Of a stretch of DNA of 64,000 nt, positions 28,707 to 39,313 are shown piece after piece (position 1 is the first letter of the stretch; the number at the start of each line of letters is the position of its first letter). Made by a program: the position numbers and the translations under genes. This DNA is from Lysobacterales bacterium PRO7 (GTDB taxonomy: Bacteria > Pseudomonadota > Gammaproteobacteria > Xanthomonadales > Rhodanobacteraceae). Below the pieces are notes generated by a model. That model did not search any database and was not told where the DNA came from. It saw nothing but the letters and a program-made list of their open reading frames with translations. The stretch covers positions 30,012 to 94,011 of the forward strand of contig QWHH01000010.1 in assembly GCA_021404785.1 (NCBI GenBank), written 5' to 3'.

Positions 28707-29451
28707 AAAATTCTCACTCGTCGTCACCACGTTCAACAACGCGGCGACACTGGATCGCTGCCTGTCCAGCGCCGCATTTGTCGACGATATCGTCGTGCTC
28801 GATTCGGGCAGCATGGACGCCACGCTGGAGATTGCGCGAACGTACCGTGCGCGCATTTTCGCCCAACCGTTCCGCGATTATTCGACGCAGAAACAATCCG
28901 CCATCGACAAGGCCGCGCACGACTGGGTGCTGCTGCTCGATGCCGACGAGGCGCTGACGGATGCGGCGCGTGTCGAAATCGAGCGCGTGCTGGAATCCCC
29001 CGAAGCTGCGGGTTTCCGCCTGCCGCGCCGCGAGCAGATGTTCTGGACCTTCCAGCATCGCTGGAGCTGGACGAATACGCATTTGCGCCTGTTCGATCGC
29101 CGCCGGACGCGCATGAATGCGGCGCCCGTGCATGCCGCGCCGCAAACCGATGGCCCGGTACGCACGTTGCGCCGCGCCGTGTTCCAGCATTACGGCGAAC
29201 CGGACATCGCCACCAAGGTTGCCAAGATCAACGCCTATTCGACCGGTCTGGTCGCGGACAAATTGCGCCGGCGCCAGCGTTTCCTCGGTGTGCGCATGGT
29301 CGCGTATCCACCGGTGTTCTTCATCCGCCAGTATGTCTTCAAGCGCTATTTTCTCAGCGGCTGGGCAGGATTCATCAGCGCCGCGACCGGTGCGTACTAC
29401 GTGTTCCTGAAATACGCGAAGGTGTATGAAGCAAGGCGCCGGATTCAATAA
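28690..29451 (+). CDS. Family 2 glycosyltransferase (WaaE/KdtX-like)
   Basis: A 253-residue GT-A enzyme with FSLVVTTFNNAATLDRCL at the N terminus, the first acidic site VLDSGS, and the DxD-like LLLDADEALT near residue 80. The C-terminal part with FIRQYVFKRYFLSGWAGF is characteristic of the WaaE/KdtX branch, which adds a glucose or other hexose to the LPS inner core. It is the third gene of the LPS operon and ends seven bases into the convergent lpxL gene. Confidence 0.87.
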   Translation: MTRVREKFSLVVTTFNNAATLDRCLSSAAFVDDIVVLDSGSMDATLEIARTYRARIFAQPFRDYSTQKQSAIDKAAHDWVLLLDADEALTDAARVEIERVLESPEAAGFRLPRREQMFWTFQHRWSWTNTHLRLFDRRRTRMNAAPVHAAPQTDGPVRTLRRAVFQHYGEPDIATKVAKINAYSTGLVADKLRRRQRFLGVRMVAYPPVFFIRQYVFKRYFLSGWAGFISAATGAYYVFLKYAKVYEARRRIQ

Positions 29452-30341
29452 ACCGGCGGCGCGCCCTCCGGCCGTGTCTTGAAGCGCTTGTGCACCCACA
29501 GGTATTGCGCGGGCGCTTCACGCACCATGCGTTCAATGCAGGCGTTGACGCGCGTGGTGTCGGCGACGATATCGTCGGAGGGAAAGTTTTCCAGCGGCGC
29601 TTCAAGGCGGATCGCGTAGCCGCCGCGCGGCTCGCGCTTGTGGAAGAATGGAATCACTGCCGCGCCGGACAGCCGCGCCAGATGATGCGTGGCGGTGAGC
29701 GTGGAAGCGCTAACGCCGAAAAACGGTGCGAATACGGTGTCCTTGCCGCGCATGTCCTGATCCGGCGCGTACCACAGCGTGCCGCCGCGCTTTAGGTATT
29801 TCACGCTGGCGCGCAGCTCGTCTTTGGCAAACATCGCATCGGCATAGCGCAGGCGTGCACGCAGCACGACGCGCTCGAACACCGGATCGTCCATCACCCG
29901 GTACATGCCGGCTAGCGGTAAGCGTTGCGAAACCAGCCGCGCGCACAATTCCAGGTGCGAGAAATGTGCGCCTACGAGCAGTACGCCACGGCCCTGCGCG
30001 CGACAGCGTTCGAGGTGTTCGAGACCTTCGATCGCGCACGGCGTGCGCGCGATTGCGCGATCCGATCCGAACCAGGCGAACGCGAATTCCACGAGCATGC
30101 AGCCCAGGTCCGCAAGATTGCGGCGCAATAGCTGTGCGCGTTCGGCATCGGACAGTCCCGGAAAGCACAAATCGAGATTGCGTTTTGCCACTTGCCGCCG
30201 TGATCCTGGCAGGCGAGCCGTCAACGTGCCGAGTGCTCGCCCGAGCGCGATCAACGCGCGATACGGCAATCTTGCGATCAGGCGGACGACGCCGAGGCCG
30301 ATCCAGGATGGCCAGTGGCGCGGCGATGAAAGTTTCGGCAT
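29445..30341 (-). CDS. lpxL: Lipid A lauroyl-type acyltransferase (LpxL/HtrB family)
   Basis: A 298-residue inner-membrane acyltransferase that adds a secondary acyl chain to Kdo2-lipid IVA. The catalytic HX4E motif is present as HFSHLE in GAHFSHLELCARL. The family segment YAPDQDMRGKDTVFAPFFGV, involved in substrate placement, is also intact. The start at 30341 is the first ATG after a basic in-frame extension and lies six bases after a -10-like TACAAT, suggesting a leaderless message. waaA, the Kdo transferase acting before it, is divergent 67 bases away. LpxL and LpxM types cannot be separated with certainty. Confidence 0.88.
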   Translation of the reverse strand: MPKLSSPRHWPSWIGLGVVRLIARLPYRALIALGRALGTLTARLPGSRRQVAKRNLDLCFPGLSDAERAQLLRRNLADLGCMLVEFAFAWFGSDRAIARTPCAIEGLEHLERCRAQGRGVLLVGAHFSHLELCARLVSQRLPLAGMYRVMDDPVFERVVLRARLRYADAMFAKDELRASVKYLKRGGTLWYAPDQDMRGKDTVFAPFFGVSASTLTATHHLARLSGAAVIPFFHKREPRGGYAIRLEAPLENFPSDDIVADTTRVNACIERMVREAPAQYLWVHKRFKTRPEGAPPVY

Positions 30342-30408
30342 GCCGCGATTGTAGCGGGAGCGACCGTTATACTTGCGAACCTTTGCGCTTGGTCTTGCCC
30401 CTGCCTTG

Positions 30409-31707
30409 ATGCGCCTGCGCCGCTTCATCTACACCGCCACCATGTACCTGCTTACGCCGGTGATCCTGTACCGGCTGGCGATACGCGGCCTGCGCTATCC
30501 GGAATATTTCCAGCGCTGGCAGGAGCGTTTCGGATTTTTCGCCGATCCGAAGATCCACGACAGCATCTGGGTTCACGCCGTGTCGATGGGCGAGGTCAAC
30601 GCCGCGATGCCGCTGATCGATGCGTTGATGCAAAGCTATCCGCGCACGCCGTTCGTGATCACCACGGTTACGCCGACCGGCTCCGAGCGCGTGCGCCGCG
30701 TGTATCGCGAGCGCGTGTTCAATGTGTACCTGCCCTACGACCTGCCGGCTTCGATCCGGCGCTTTCTCGACCGCGTGCGGCCGCGCCTGGCGGTGGTCAT
30801 GGAAACCGAGATCTGGCCGAACCTGTTTTTCGAATGCCAGGCGCGCAACATCCCGCTGATCGTCGCCAATGCGCGCCTGTCGGAAAAGAGCTTTCGTGGT
30901 TACGGCCCGGTGCGGCCGCTGGCGCAGAGCGCCCTGGCCAGCGCGCGATACGTCGCCGCGCAATCGGCCACCGATGCCGGACGCCTGCGCGACCTGGGCG
31001 CCGAGCCCGAACGCCTCGGGATTTTCGGCAATCTCAAATACGACATGAGCGTACCGCCCGAACTTGGCGAACAGGCGCGCACGATGCGCGACGGATGGGG
31101 TGCGCGGCGTCCGGTGTGGATTGCGGCAAGCACGCACGAAGGCGAGGAAGAGGCCGTGCTCAAGGCGCACGCGATCGTGTTGCGCCAGGTTCCTGACGCG
31201 CTGTTGTTGCTGGTGCCGCGCCATCCGGAGCGCTTCAAGCCGGTTGTCGAGGAGTGCCGCAAGAGCGGTTTCGCCACCCGCACGCGCAGCGAAGAGCGCG
31301 CCGCCACGTCGGATACCCAATGTTTCGTGGTCGATACGCTCGGCGAACTGCTGCGCTTTTACGCTGCCGCAGACGTCGCCTTCGTGGGCGGGTCGCTGGT
31401 GCCGATCGGCGGCCACAACGTGCTCGAACCCGCGGCCTTGTCGGTGCCGGTCGTGGTCGGGCCGCAGACGTTCAATTTCGTGGAAATCACGGCGAGCCTG
31501 ATCGACGCCGGTGCCGCGCTGCGCGTGGACGATGAAGCCGAACTTGCCGCCACCGTGATCCGCTTGTTTGCGGATCCGGCATTGCGCAAGCGCCTGGGAA
31601 CTGCAGGGCAGGCGGCTTTCGCACGCGAGCAGGGCGGCGTGTTGCGCACCCTGGAGATCGTGGAGCGCGTGCTGGAGGGCCCAAGCGGGCGCGCGCCGCT
31701 GGCGTGA
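30409..31707 (+). CDS. waaA: 3-deoxy-D-manno-octulosonic acid (Kdo) transferase
   Basis: A 432-residue membrane-associated GT-B enzyme that transfers Kdo from CMP-Kdo to lipid A precursor. The signatures IWVHAVSMGEVNAA, METEIWPNLFFEC and the C-terminal FVGGSLVPIGGHNVLEPAA are all present and diagnostic. An N-terminal membrane helix (about 6-24) anchors it. The ATG at 30409 is preferred over an in-frame TTG 12 codons upstream. It faces away from lpxL and is followed by a palindrome that separates it from convergent tolC. Confidence 0.96.
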   Translation: MRLRRFIYTATMYLLTPVILYRLAIRGLRYPEYFQRWQERFGFFADPKIHDSIWVHAVSMGEVNAAMPLIDALMQSYPRTPFVITTVTPTGSERVRRVYRERVFNVYLPYDLPASIRRFLDRVRPRLAVVMETEIWPNLFFECQARNIPLIVANARLSEKSFRGYGPVRPLAQSALASARYVAAQSATDAGRLRDLGAEPERLGIFGNLKYDMSVPPELGEQARTMRDGWGARRPVWIAASTHEGEEEAVLKAHAIVLRQVPDALLLLVPRHPERFKPVVEECRKSGFATRTRSEERAATSDTQCFVVDTLGELLRFYAAADVAFVGGSLVPIGGHNVLEPAALSVPVVVGPQTFNFVEITASLIDAGAALRVDDEAELAATVIRLFADPALRKRLGTAGQAAFAREQGGVLRTLEIVERVLEGPSGRAPLA

Positions 31708-31723
31708 CGGGCGGCGCCGCCCG
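31708..31723. repeat. GC palindrome between convergent waaA and tolC
   Basis: A perfect 16-base palindrome (CGGGCGGC/GCCGCCCG) starts directly after the waaA stop codon and ends two bases before the tolC stop. Such a hairpin may end both transcripts, though there is no T run. Confidence 0.55.
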
Positions 31724-31725
31724 AA

Positions 31726-33120
31726 TTACTGCAGCAATGCGTTGACCGACTCGATGTCCTTGATTGAGGCTTCGCCCGCCGCCTGCTTGAGCTGCAGGCC
31801 GCTGATCACGAACTGGTGGCGGGCCTGCGAATAGGCGCTTTGTGCCTGGAAAAGTTGCTGCTGGCTGAGCAACACGTCGACGATCGTGCGGGTGCCGACC
31901 TCGAACCCGGCCTGGGTGGCATCCAGCGCGCTTTGCGCCGACACCACGGCCTGCTTGGTCGCCTCGACTTCACTGATGCCGGCGAGCACGGCGCGATAGG
32001 CATTGCGCGTGCCCGCAATCACGGTGCGTCGGGTCAGCTCGAGCTGATCCTGCGCGGCATCGCGCTGGAAGATCGCCTGGCGCACCTGTGAGTGCACCGC
32101 GCCGCCGCTGAACAGCGGCACGTTCAAGGTAACGCCGATGGTGGTGTCACCCGACCAACCATTGCCGGGGATGTTGCCGAGCGCGGTGTTGCCGAACGAG
32201 CGGTCGCTCGATCCCCACGATGGCGAATCGGTGCGCACCAGTGACGCGGTCAGTGTCGGCAAGTGGCCGGAACGCTGCGCCGTGATGTTGTCCTGCGCGG
32301 CACTGAGCGCGTATTGCGACGACGCCAGCACGGGACTGTTCTTGATCGCGGTGTCCACCCACGCCTGCAGGTTGTCGGGGGTTGGTTTGTCCAGCGGCAG
32401 GTCTTCGCGCAGTTTCTTCAACTCGCCGAAATCGCGGCCGGTGATCTGCGCCACCGCTTCGCGCGCCGTGTCCACGCCGTTCTGGGCCTGGATCACCTGG
32501 GCCACCGCGGAGTCGTGGTTCGCACGGGCTTCGTGCACGTCGGTGATCGCGGACAGGCCGACCTTGTAACGCTGCTCGGCCTGATCGAGCTGTTTGGCCA
32601 GTGCCTTCTCGTTGGATTGCGCGAACGCGAGCTGGTCGTCGGCGGTGAGCACGTTGAAGTAGGCGGTCGCGGTGCGCACGATCAGGTCCTGCACGGCGGC
32701 ATCGTAGCCGGCGCCGGCGCTGCGCGCGTTTTCGCGCGCGCCACGCAGGCGCGAAATGTCGCCCCAGTTGAACAGGGTTTGCGTCAGCGTTCCCTGCGCG
32801 GTGCGCGAGCGGCCCTGGCTGTTGCCGATCGACGGTACCAGTGCGTAGTCGCCGTTGCCGGTGGGCTGGGCGGAAATGCTGGAACTGCGGCTGTCGCTGT
32901 GCTGGTAGCCAAGGCTTGCGCCGAGTTGTGGCAGCAACGGTGCGCGCGCGATGCCGACGCCGGCTTCGGAAGCGCCCTTGTTGGCATCGGCGGTCGCGAG
33001 CGTGGGATCGGCCTGGTGCGCTTGCTGATAGATCTGCATCAGGTCTTCGGCGCTGGCGGTGGTCGCGGCGGCGCCAATGGCAACGGCCAGCAGCGTCAGT
33101 GGGATACGTTTGTGCATCAT
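31726..33120 (-). CDS. tolC: Outer-membrane efflux channel TolC
   Basis: A 464-residue exported protein of the TolC family, the outer-membrane exit duct for type I secretion and RND efflux. A signal peptide (about 1-26, ending ASA) is followed by EDLMQIYQQAHQADPTLA, typical for TolC, and two pseudo-repeated helical coiled-coil halves. The C-terminal repeat has VGTRTIVDVLLSQQQLFQAQ, the TolC counterpart of E. coli VGTRNIVDVLDA. The ATG at 33120 follows AAGGA by six bases. pcm lies 31 bases upstream on the same strand, a linkage also seen in other Xanthomonadales. Confidence 0.95.
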   Translation of the reverse strand: MMHKRIPLTLLAVAIGAAATTASAEDLMQIYQQAHQADPTLATADANKGASEAGVGIARAPLLPQLGASLGYQHSDSRSSSISAQPTGNGDYALVPSIGNSQGRSRTAQGTLTQTLFNWGDISRLRGARENARSAGAGYDAAVQDLIVRTATAYFNVLTADDQLAFAQSNEKALAKQLDQAEQRYKVGLSAITDVHEARANHDSAVAQVIQAQNGVDTAREAVAQITGRDFGELKKLREDLPLDKPTPDNLQAWVDTAIKNSPVLASSQYALSAAQDNITAQRSGHLPTLTASLVRTDSPSWGSSDRSFGNTALGNIPGNGWSGDTTIGVTLNVPLFSGGAVHSQVRQAIFQRDAAQDQLELTRRTVIAGTRNAYRAVLAGISEVEATKQAVVSAQSALDATQAGFEVGTRTIVDVLLSQQQLFQAQSAYSQARHQFVISGLQLKQAAGEASIKDIESVNALLQ

Positions 33121-33151
33121 TGCAATTCCTTGAAGTTTGAAGCGCTTTCGC

Positions 33152-33811
33152 CTAGAGCGCGAAGCGTTGTGGTGGCTCGGCATGGCGCAGGTAGGGCAGG
33201 TCGGTCTCGAACAGCGCCAAGGCGTTCCAGGTGCCAGTGTCCGCCCGCGTGTACACACTCGCGCGCTGCGCGGGTGATTGCCCCGCGACGGCGAAAATCC
33301 GGCCGCCGGGCTTGATCCATGCGCGCCAGTGTTGCGGCAATTCGAAGACCGCGCCAGTGACAACCATCACGTCGAACTGGCGTTTCGGATCAAAGCCGCG
33401 CACGGCTTCGGCAGTTTCGACTTGCGCATTGGCGATGCCGGCAGCGGACAGGCGCGAGCGCGCGGTTTGCGCAAAATCGGCGTGCTGCTCGACACTGACG
33501 ACTTCGCCGGCCATGCGCGCCAGGCAGGCGGTGAGAAAACCCGAGCCGGTACCGATCTCGAGCACGGATTCGCCGGGCTGCGGATCGACGGCCTGCAAGA
33601 CGCGGCCTTCCACGACAGGCTTCATCATGACTTCGTCGTGGCCGAGCGGCAGGCACAAATCGGCGAAAGCCAGATTGCGTTGCGCCGCGGTCACGAAATC
33701 CTCACGGCGCAGCGCGCTCAGCGTGCCGAGCACGCGCTCGTCGAGCACGTCCCAGGGACGTACCTGCTGCGCGATCATGTTGTGGCGGGCGATTTCGACG
33801 TTCAGGGTCAT
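33152..33811 (-). CDS. pcm: Protein-L-isoaspartate O-methyltransferase family protein
   Basis: A 219-residue SAM-dependent methyltransferase that in the family repairs isoaspartyl residues. The N-terminal segment NMIAQQVRPWDVLD and the SAM loop VLEIGTGSGFLTACLARM are clear. The variant 'RPWDV' start and the later DVMVVTGAVFELPQHW mark the branch linked to tolC, which is shorter and more divergent than E. coli Pcm. Repair activity is therefore likely but not certain. Likely operon with tolC downstream. Confidence 0.85.
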   Translation of the reverse strand: MTLNVEIARHNMIAQQVRPWDVLDERVLGTLSALRREDFVTAAQRNLAFADLCLPLGHDEVMMKPVVEGRVLQAVDPQPGESVLEIGTGSGFLTACLARMAGEVVSVEQHADFAQTARSRLSAAGIANAQVETAEAVRGFDPKRQFDVMVVTGAVFELPQHWRAWIKPGGRIFAVAGQSPAQRASVYTRADTGTWNALALFETDLPYLRHAEPPQRFAL

Positions 33812-34018
33812 GGCGCTCGATTCCGGTGCCGAAAAGACTTGAAAGCATAGGGCTTTGCGGCGCTAGCGGCAATTGCAAGATCGCCCGGAACGCCGCGCTT
33901 CCGAAGTGCCGGAAGTCATTCAAACCATTTTTTACACGCGCGCATCGCGCTGGGCGGTTTGGCTGTAAATCGCGGCTCGGCGGGGCATAATGCGGGCAGG
34001 ATCGGACCATTCAAGACC

Positions 34019-34660
34019 ATGCCCAGAACCGCCGCCAAATCCGCCGGCCCCGGCCGGCCCAAAGACCAGAACAAGCGCGCCGCCATTCTGGATGCGGCCA
34101 AGCGCCTGTTCGTCGAGCGCGGCTACACCGACACCAGCATGGATGCGGTGGCTGCCGCCGCCGGCGTGTCCAAGCTGACTGTCTACAGCCACTTCGGCGA
34201 CAAGGATGCGCTGTTCGCAGAGGCGGTGCGGCGCAAGTGCGAGGAACAACTTCCCGCGCAGATCTTTTCCGCCAACCTGAAGGGCCCGTTGCGCGCACAG
34301 CTCGTGGAGATCGCGCGCGCGTTCTTCGCGCTTGTCACCAGTGACGATGCCGTGGCCGTGCATCGCACCGTGGTCGCCAACGTGCGGAATGCGCCGAAGC
34401 TGGGCCAGCTGTTCTGGGAGGCCGGCCCTGCGCGGGTGCAGGGCGCGTTCGACGCGTTTCTGCGCGACGAAGTCGCGGCCGGAAACCTGGACATTGCCGA
34501 CACGCGGCGCGCGGCCACGCAATTCTTCTGCCTGCTCAAGGGCGAATCCCACGCGCGCATGGAATTCGGCTGTTGCGCCACGCTCAAGCAGCGCGAGATC
34601 GACGAGCATATCGCGGCGACGGTGGAGCTTTTCCTGCGCGCCTACGCGCCGCGCGACTAA
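34019..34660 (+). CDS. TetR/AcrR-family transcriptional regulator
   Basis: A 213-residue repressor-type protein. The N-terminal helix-turn-helix (about residues 18-64) has the TetR core RAAILDAAKRLFVERGYTDTSMDAVAAAAGVSKLTVYSHFGDK. The C-terminal ligand domain resembles AefR-like regulators (RTVVANVRNAPKLGQLFWEAGP). The start follows a GGA-rich stretch and excludes an in-frame upstream extension. No divergent efflux operon is adjacent; the nearest candidates are pcm-tolC, encoded divergently 207 bases away, which it might control. Confidence 0.9.
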   Translation: MPRTAAKSAGPGRPKDQNKRAAILDAAKRLFVERGYTDTSMDAVAAAAGVSKLTVYSHFGDKDALFAEAVRRKCEEQLPAQIFSANLKGPLRAQLVEIARAFFALVTSDDAVAVHRTVVANVRNAPKLGQLFWEAGPARVQGAFDAFLRDEVAAGNLDIADTRRAATQFFCLLKGESHARMEFGCCATLKQREIDEHIAATVELFLRAYAPRD

Positions 34661-35205
34661 GATTTGTTCTTGCCGAACTCCCTGTCGATCCAATCGTCGA
34701 GCATGCGCTTGTCGTAGCGGAGCGGGTCGGTCGAGGTGATGTTGGTGGTGCGGTGCAGGTAGGAAAGATCGGCGATCTTGCTGTCGCCCTCTCGGATTAT
34801 TCCACCGTTCGCGTCGCTGAGCTTGTAATGCAGCGTCGCACGCGGCGGATAGATGTCCTTCATGAAGCGGATGTCCAGTGCATTCGGCCCACGCCATGGT
34901 TCGAAATCGCCGGCGAGCTTGATGTCTTCGACCCTCACGTCGAGTTTCTGCCCGGGCGGCAGAACGAGATCCGCGTGCCTGCGCAGGTTGTCGGACAAGG
35001 CTTTTTGCCATTCCTGCGGACTCATCCAGCCGCGCTGGGAGGGGTTGTCCTTGATTTCGCTGAGCTGATCGTTTGGCGCCCAGCTGACCTGGACGCGGTC
35101 GGGCAGGGGCTTCTTCAACGCTGGCGCGGCGCAAGCGGCGAGCACAAGGCAAGCAGCGGCAACCACGATCAGCGATCGAAATATTGTGCGGGGATGCGTC
35201 TTCAT
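34657..35205 (-). CDS. DUF3016-family lipoprotein
   Basis: A 182-residue exported protein with a lipoprotein signal peptide; the lipobox LAAC places the acylated cysteine near residue 25. The mature part matches DUF3016: VQVSWAPNDQLSEIKDN, LPPGQKLDVRVEDIKLAGDFEPW, and DIYPPRATLHYKLSD. The ATG at 35205 follows GAGG by six bases. It overlaps the convergent TetR gene by four bases. Family function is unknown. Confidence 0.85.
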   Translation of the reverse strand: MKTHPRTIFRSLIVVAAACLVLAACAAPALKKPLPDRVQVSWAPNDQLSEIKDNPSQRGWMSPQEWQKALSDNLRRHADLVLPPGQKLDVRVEDIKLAGDFEPWRGPNALDIRFMKDIYPPRATLHYKLSDANGGIIREGDSKIADLSYLHRTTNITSTDPLRYDKRMLDDWIDREFGKNKS

Positions 35206-35332
35206 GGCGAGCCTCATGGGATTGAACTTTGCAAAGTCAAAGTGCGACCTGTGTGTACGTCTTGCAAGACGCGCCGGCGCCGGGTTTCGTCGCGGCTCGC
35301 CAATCGCCACGCTTCGTGATTCAATGGCACCT

Positions 35333-37347
<2,015 letters not shown>

Positions 37348-37357
37348 GGGGGACTAC

Positions 37358-38284
37358 ATGAACGAGGCCAACCCGACGCCGGGGAAGAACTTCCGTTTTC
37401 CCACGCCATCGCCGCCGCATATCGCCTACATCAAGGATCGGCCGCGGAATTCCGGCTTGACTTCGCTGCGGTTCACCACGGGCAAACGCTTCGTGTGCTG
37501 CGATTTCAATGAGAAGACGATGTACCTGGCGCAATACGATGGCGTAAAGGTGGAAATCGTCGCGACCACGAGAACGGTGATCGCCGACGGCACGCCCGTG
37601 CAGACCGACCTGCTCGACGCGAATGCCGAAGGCCTGCTGGTGACGTCGAATTTCTACCAGGGCACGCAATCGTTCTTCCAGCTCAAGGGCGACAGCCTGG
37701 CGTTCGTCGCGGAAATGAAGCTCAATGATTTCATCCGTTGTCACGGCGTGCGCTTCGTGCCCGGTTACGACGACCTGTTGTGGATCACCTATTGCGGCAA
37801 GGACAACAAGGCGGTCGTCATCGCCGACTATCGCCGGCAAAAAATACTGCACATGCTGAAAATGCCGGAACAGATGCAGGACACCGCGTTCATCGGGCCT
37901 TACGCGATCGCTCCGGCGCGCACCAACCACATCAAGGTCGATGGCCCTTATTCAGGCGAGATGTACGCGACCGTTTACCTGTTTGCGATGCCCGCCGACC
38001 TGCGTCGCGATCCGCCCCGGTTGATCGACGTCTGGCGCGGCGAAGGTCATCTGGACGCGATGAAGGAATTCGGTGACCAGGCGTACTCGGCGAACCAATA
38101 TACCGACGCGATCGACGTGTTTGGCGTTGGCGCGAACGAGTGCATCGAATACCGGCACGCGCTGAAGGGATTCTGGATGCCGCACGGCGTGGACATCCGC
38201 GCGGATGGTTTGCTCGGCGCCACCAACTACGGTGACAACAGCCTGCGCTTCGCGCCATTGCGCGCAGCGCAGCCGGCTGCGTGA
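37358..38284 (+). CDS. Conserved protein of unknown function, probable beta-propeller
   Basis: A 308-residue protein without signal peptide. The start follows a strong AAGGGGGA site and lies 10 bases after thiC, so it may share the thiC transcript and riboswitch. I do not recognise a named family. Recurrent strand-rich units (FVCCDFNEKTMYLAQYDG, GLLVTSNFYQG, LLWITYCGKDNKAVVIADY, MPHGVDIRADGLLGATNYGDNS) suggest a propeller of NHL or SMP-30-like type. It is the first gene of an island with hydroxylase-sulfotransferase fusions, to which it may belong functionally instead of to thiamine synthesis. Confidence 0.65.
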   Translation: MNEANPTPGKNFRFPTPSPPHIAYIKDRPRNSGLTSLRFTTGKRFVCCDFNEKTMYLAQYDGVKVEIVATTRTVIADGTPVQTDLLDANAEGLLVTSNFYQGTQSFFQLKGDSLAFVAEMKLNDFIRCHGVRFVPGYDDLLWITYCGKDNKAVVIADYRRQKILHMLKMPEQMQDTAFIGPYAIAPARTNHIKVDGPYSGEMYATVYLFAMPADLRRDPPRLIDVWRGEGHLDAMKEFGDQAYSANQYTDAIDVFGVGANECIEYRHALKGFWMPHGVDIRADGLLGATNYGDNSLRFAPLRAAQPAA

Positions 38285-38291
38285 CCCGCAC

Positions 38292-39167
38292 TCACGCGGG
38301 CGCGTGGGCGAGATGTGCGGAAGCGGCGCCGGCAACGGGCTGGCGCAATGACGCATCGACACGCGCCACGAAATCCTCCAGGCCGGTATTGCGGGCCTGC
38401 GCCCGGAATGAGATGTTGCGGTCGGCTTTCCAGTTGCCTGACTCCAGGCGCACGACGAAACCGGCCTCGCGCACCTTGCCGTATTCCTGCGAACGCGTGT
38501 TGACGAGGCTCGCGCGGATTTCCCGGATGTGGTCGCCGATCCATTTGTCCCAAGGACCCGGGACGCCCAGGCGCATCAGCATTTCCACCTTATTGGCGCG
38601 GCCGTAAGTCAGGCGTTCGTTGAAACGTATGTCGCAACCGGCGCGCACGGCAATCTGCGGCTCGGCCCACAGGTGGTTCGCGTCCGCCTCGGGCCTTGTC
38701 GTGGATTCGAGTGCATGCCGGTTGCTGCGCAAACGGAACATCGGCACGGTGAAGAATTTGCCGGATCGGTTTTCATCGATGCGGCGGATCAATTCGCCCC
38801 AGCCTTGCGCGCTGATGAAAACCTGGCCGTCGAAAGGTAGGACAATGTTGCCGTGGGCAAACCCGAGATCGATGCATCGATTTCTCGCTGCATTCTGGTT
38901 GGTCAGGTACAGCGCCTTTTCGCCGAACGTGGCGAGGTGGCGATAGACACTGCGCTCGAACGGGATCTCATGCCAGAGCAATCCGGCCTGCTCGATCAGG
39001 TCAACAAGCTGTTGCCTGATCTCGGGGAAGGCGATGCGATTGAGCAGGAAGCGCTTTTCGCAACCGGGCAAATCAGGCTCGTTTTCAAGGATGAACGCCA
39101 GGTTGCGCAAAGTCTGGTTCGCGCCATGACGTACGGGAATGTCGTTCCCGAGAATCCGGAAAAGCAT
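38292..39167 (-). CDS. Uncharacterised protein with GT-A-like features
   Basis: A protein of about 291 residues, no signal peptide. It opens LFRILGNDIPVRHGANQTL and contains TNQNAARNRCIDLGFAHGNIVLPFDGQVF, where an N-x-A-R-N helix followed by an acidic LPFDG strand is reminiscent of the nucleotide-sugar site and DxD position of GT-A glycosyltransferases. Similar openings occur in capsule or surface-glycan gene sets, but I cannot name the family. Alternative starts exist at 39176 and 39185; none has a clear ribosome site. It is convergent with the propeller gene and divergent from the first hydroxylase-sulfotransferase fusion. Confidence 0.6.
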   Translation of the reverse strand: MLFRILGNDIPVRHGANQTLRNLAFILENEPDLPGCEKRFLLNRIAFPEIRQQLVDLIEQAGLLWHEIPFERSVYRHLATFGEKALYLTNQNAARNRCIDLGFAHGNIVLPFDGQVFISAQGWGELIRRIDENRSGKFFTVPMFRLRSNRHALESTTRPEADANHLWAEPQIAVRAGCDIRFNERLTYGRANKVEMLMRLGVPGPWDKWIGDHIREIRASLVNTRSQEYGKVREAGFVVRLESGNWKADRNISFRAQARNTGLEDFVARVDASLRQPVAGAASAHLAHAPA

Positions 39168-39313
39168 GACCCCCATTGACCCCAACCCCGATATTCCGCT
39201 GTCCGCATCTGTGCGGCAGCACTATGGCACGCTTTCGGACGCGCTGCAAAACGGATCGATGCGTTCGGGGATATGCGGATGTGAATGGCCGCGCGGCAGG
39301 CTAAAATGCCGAC

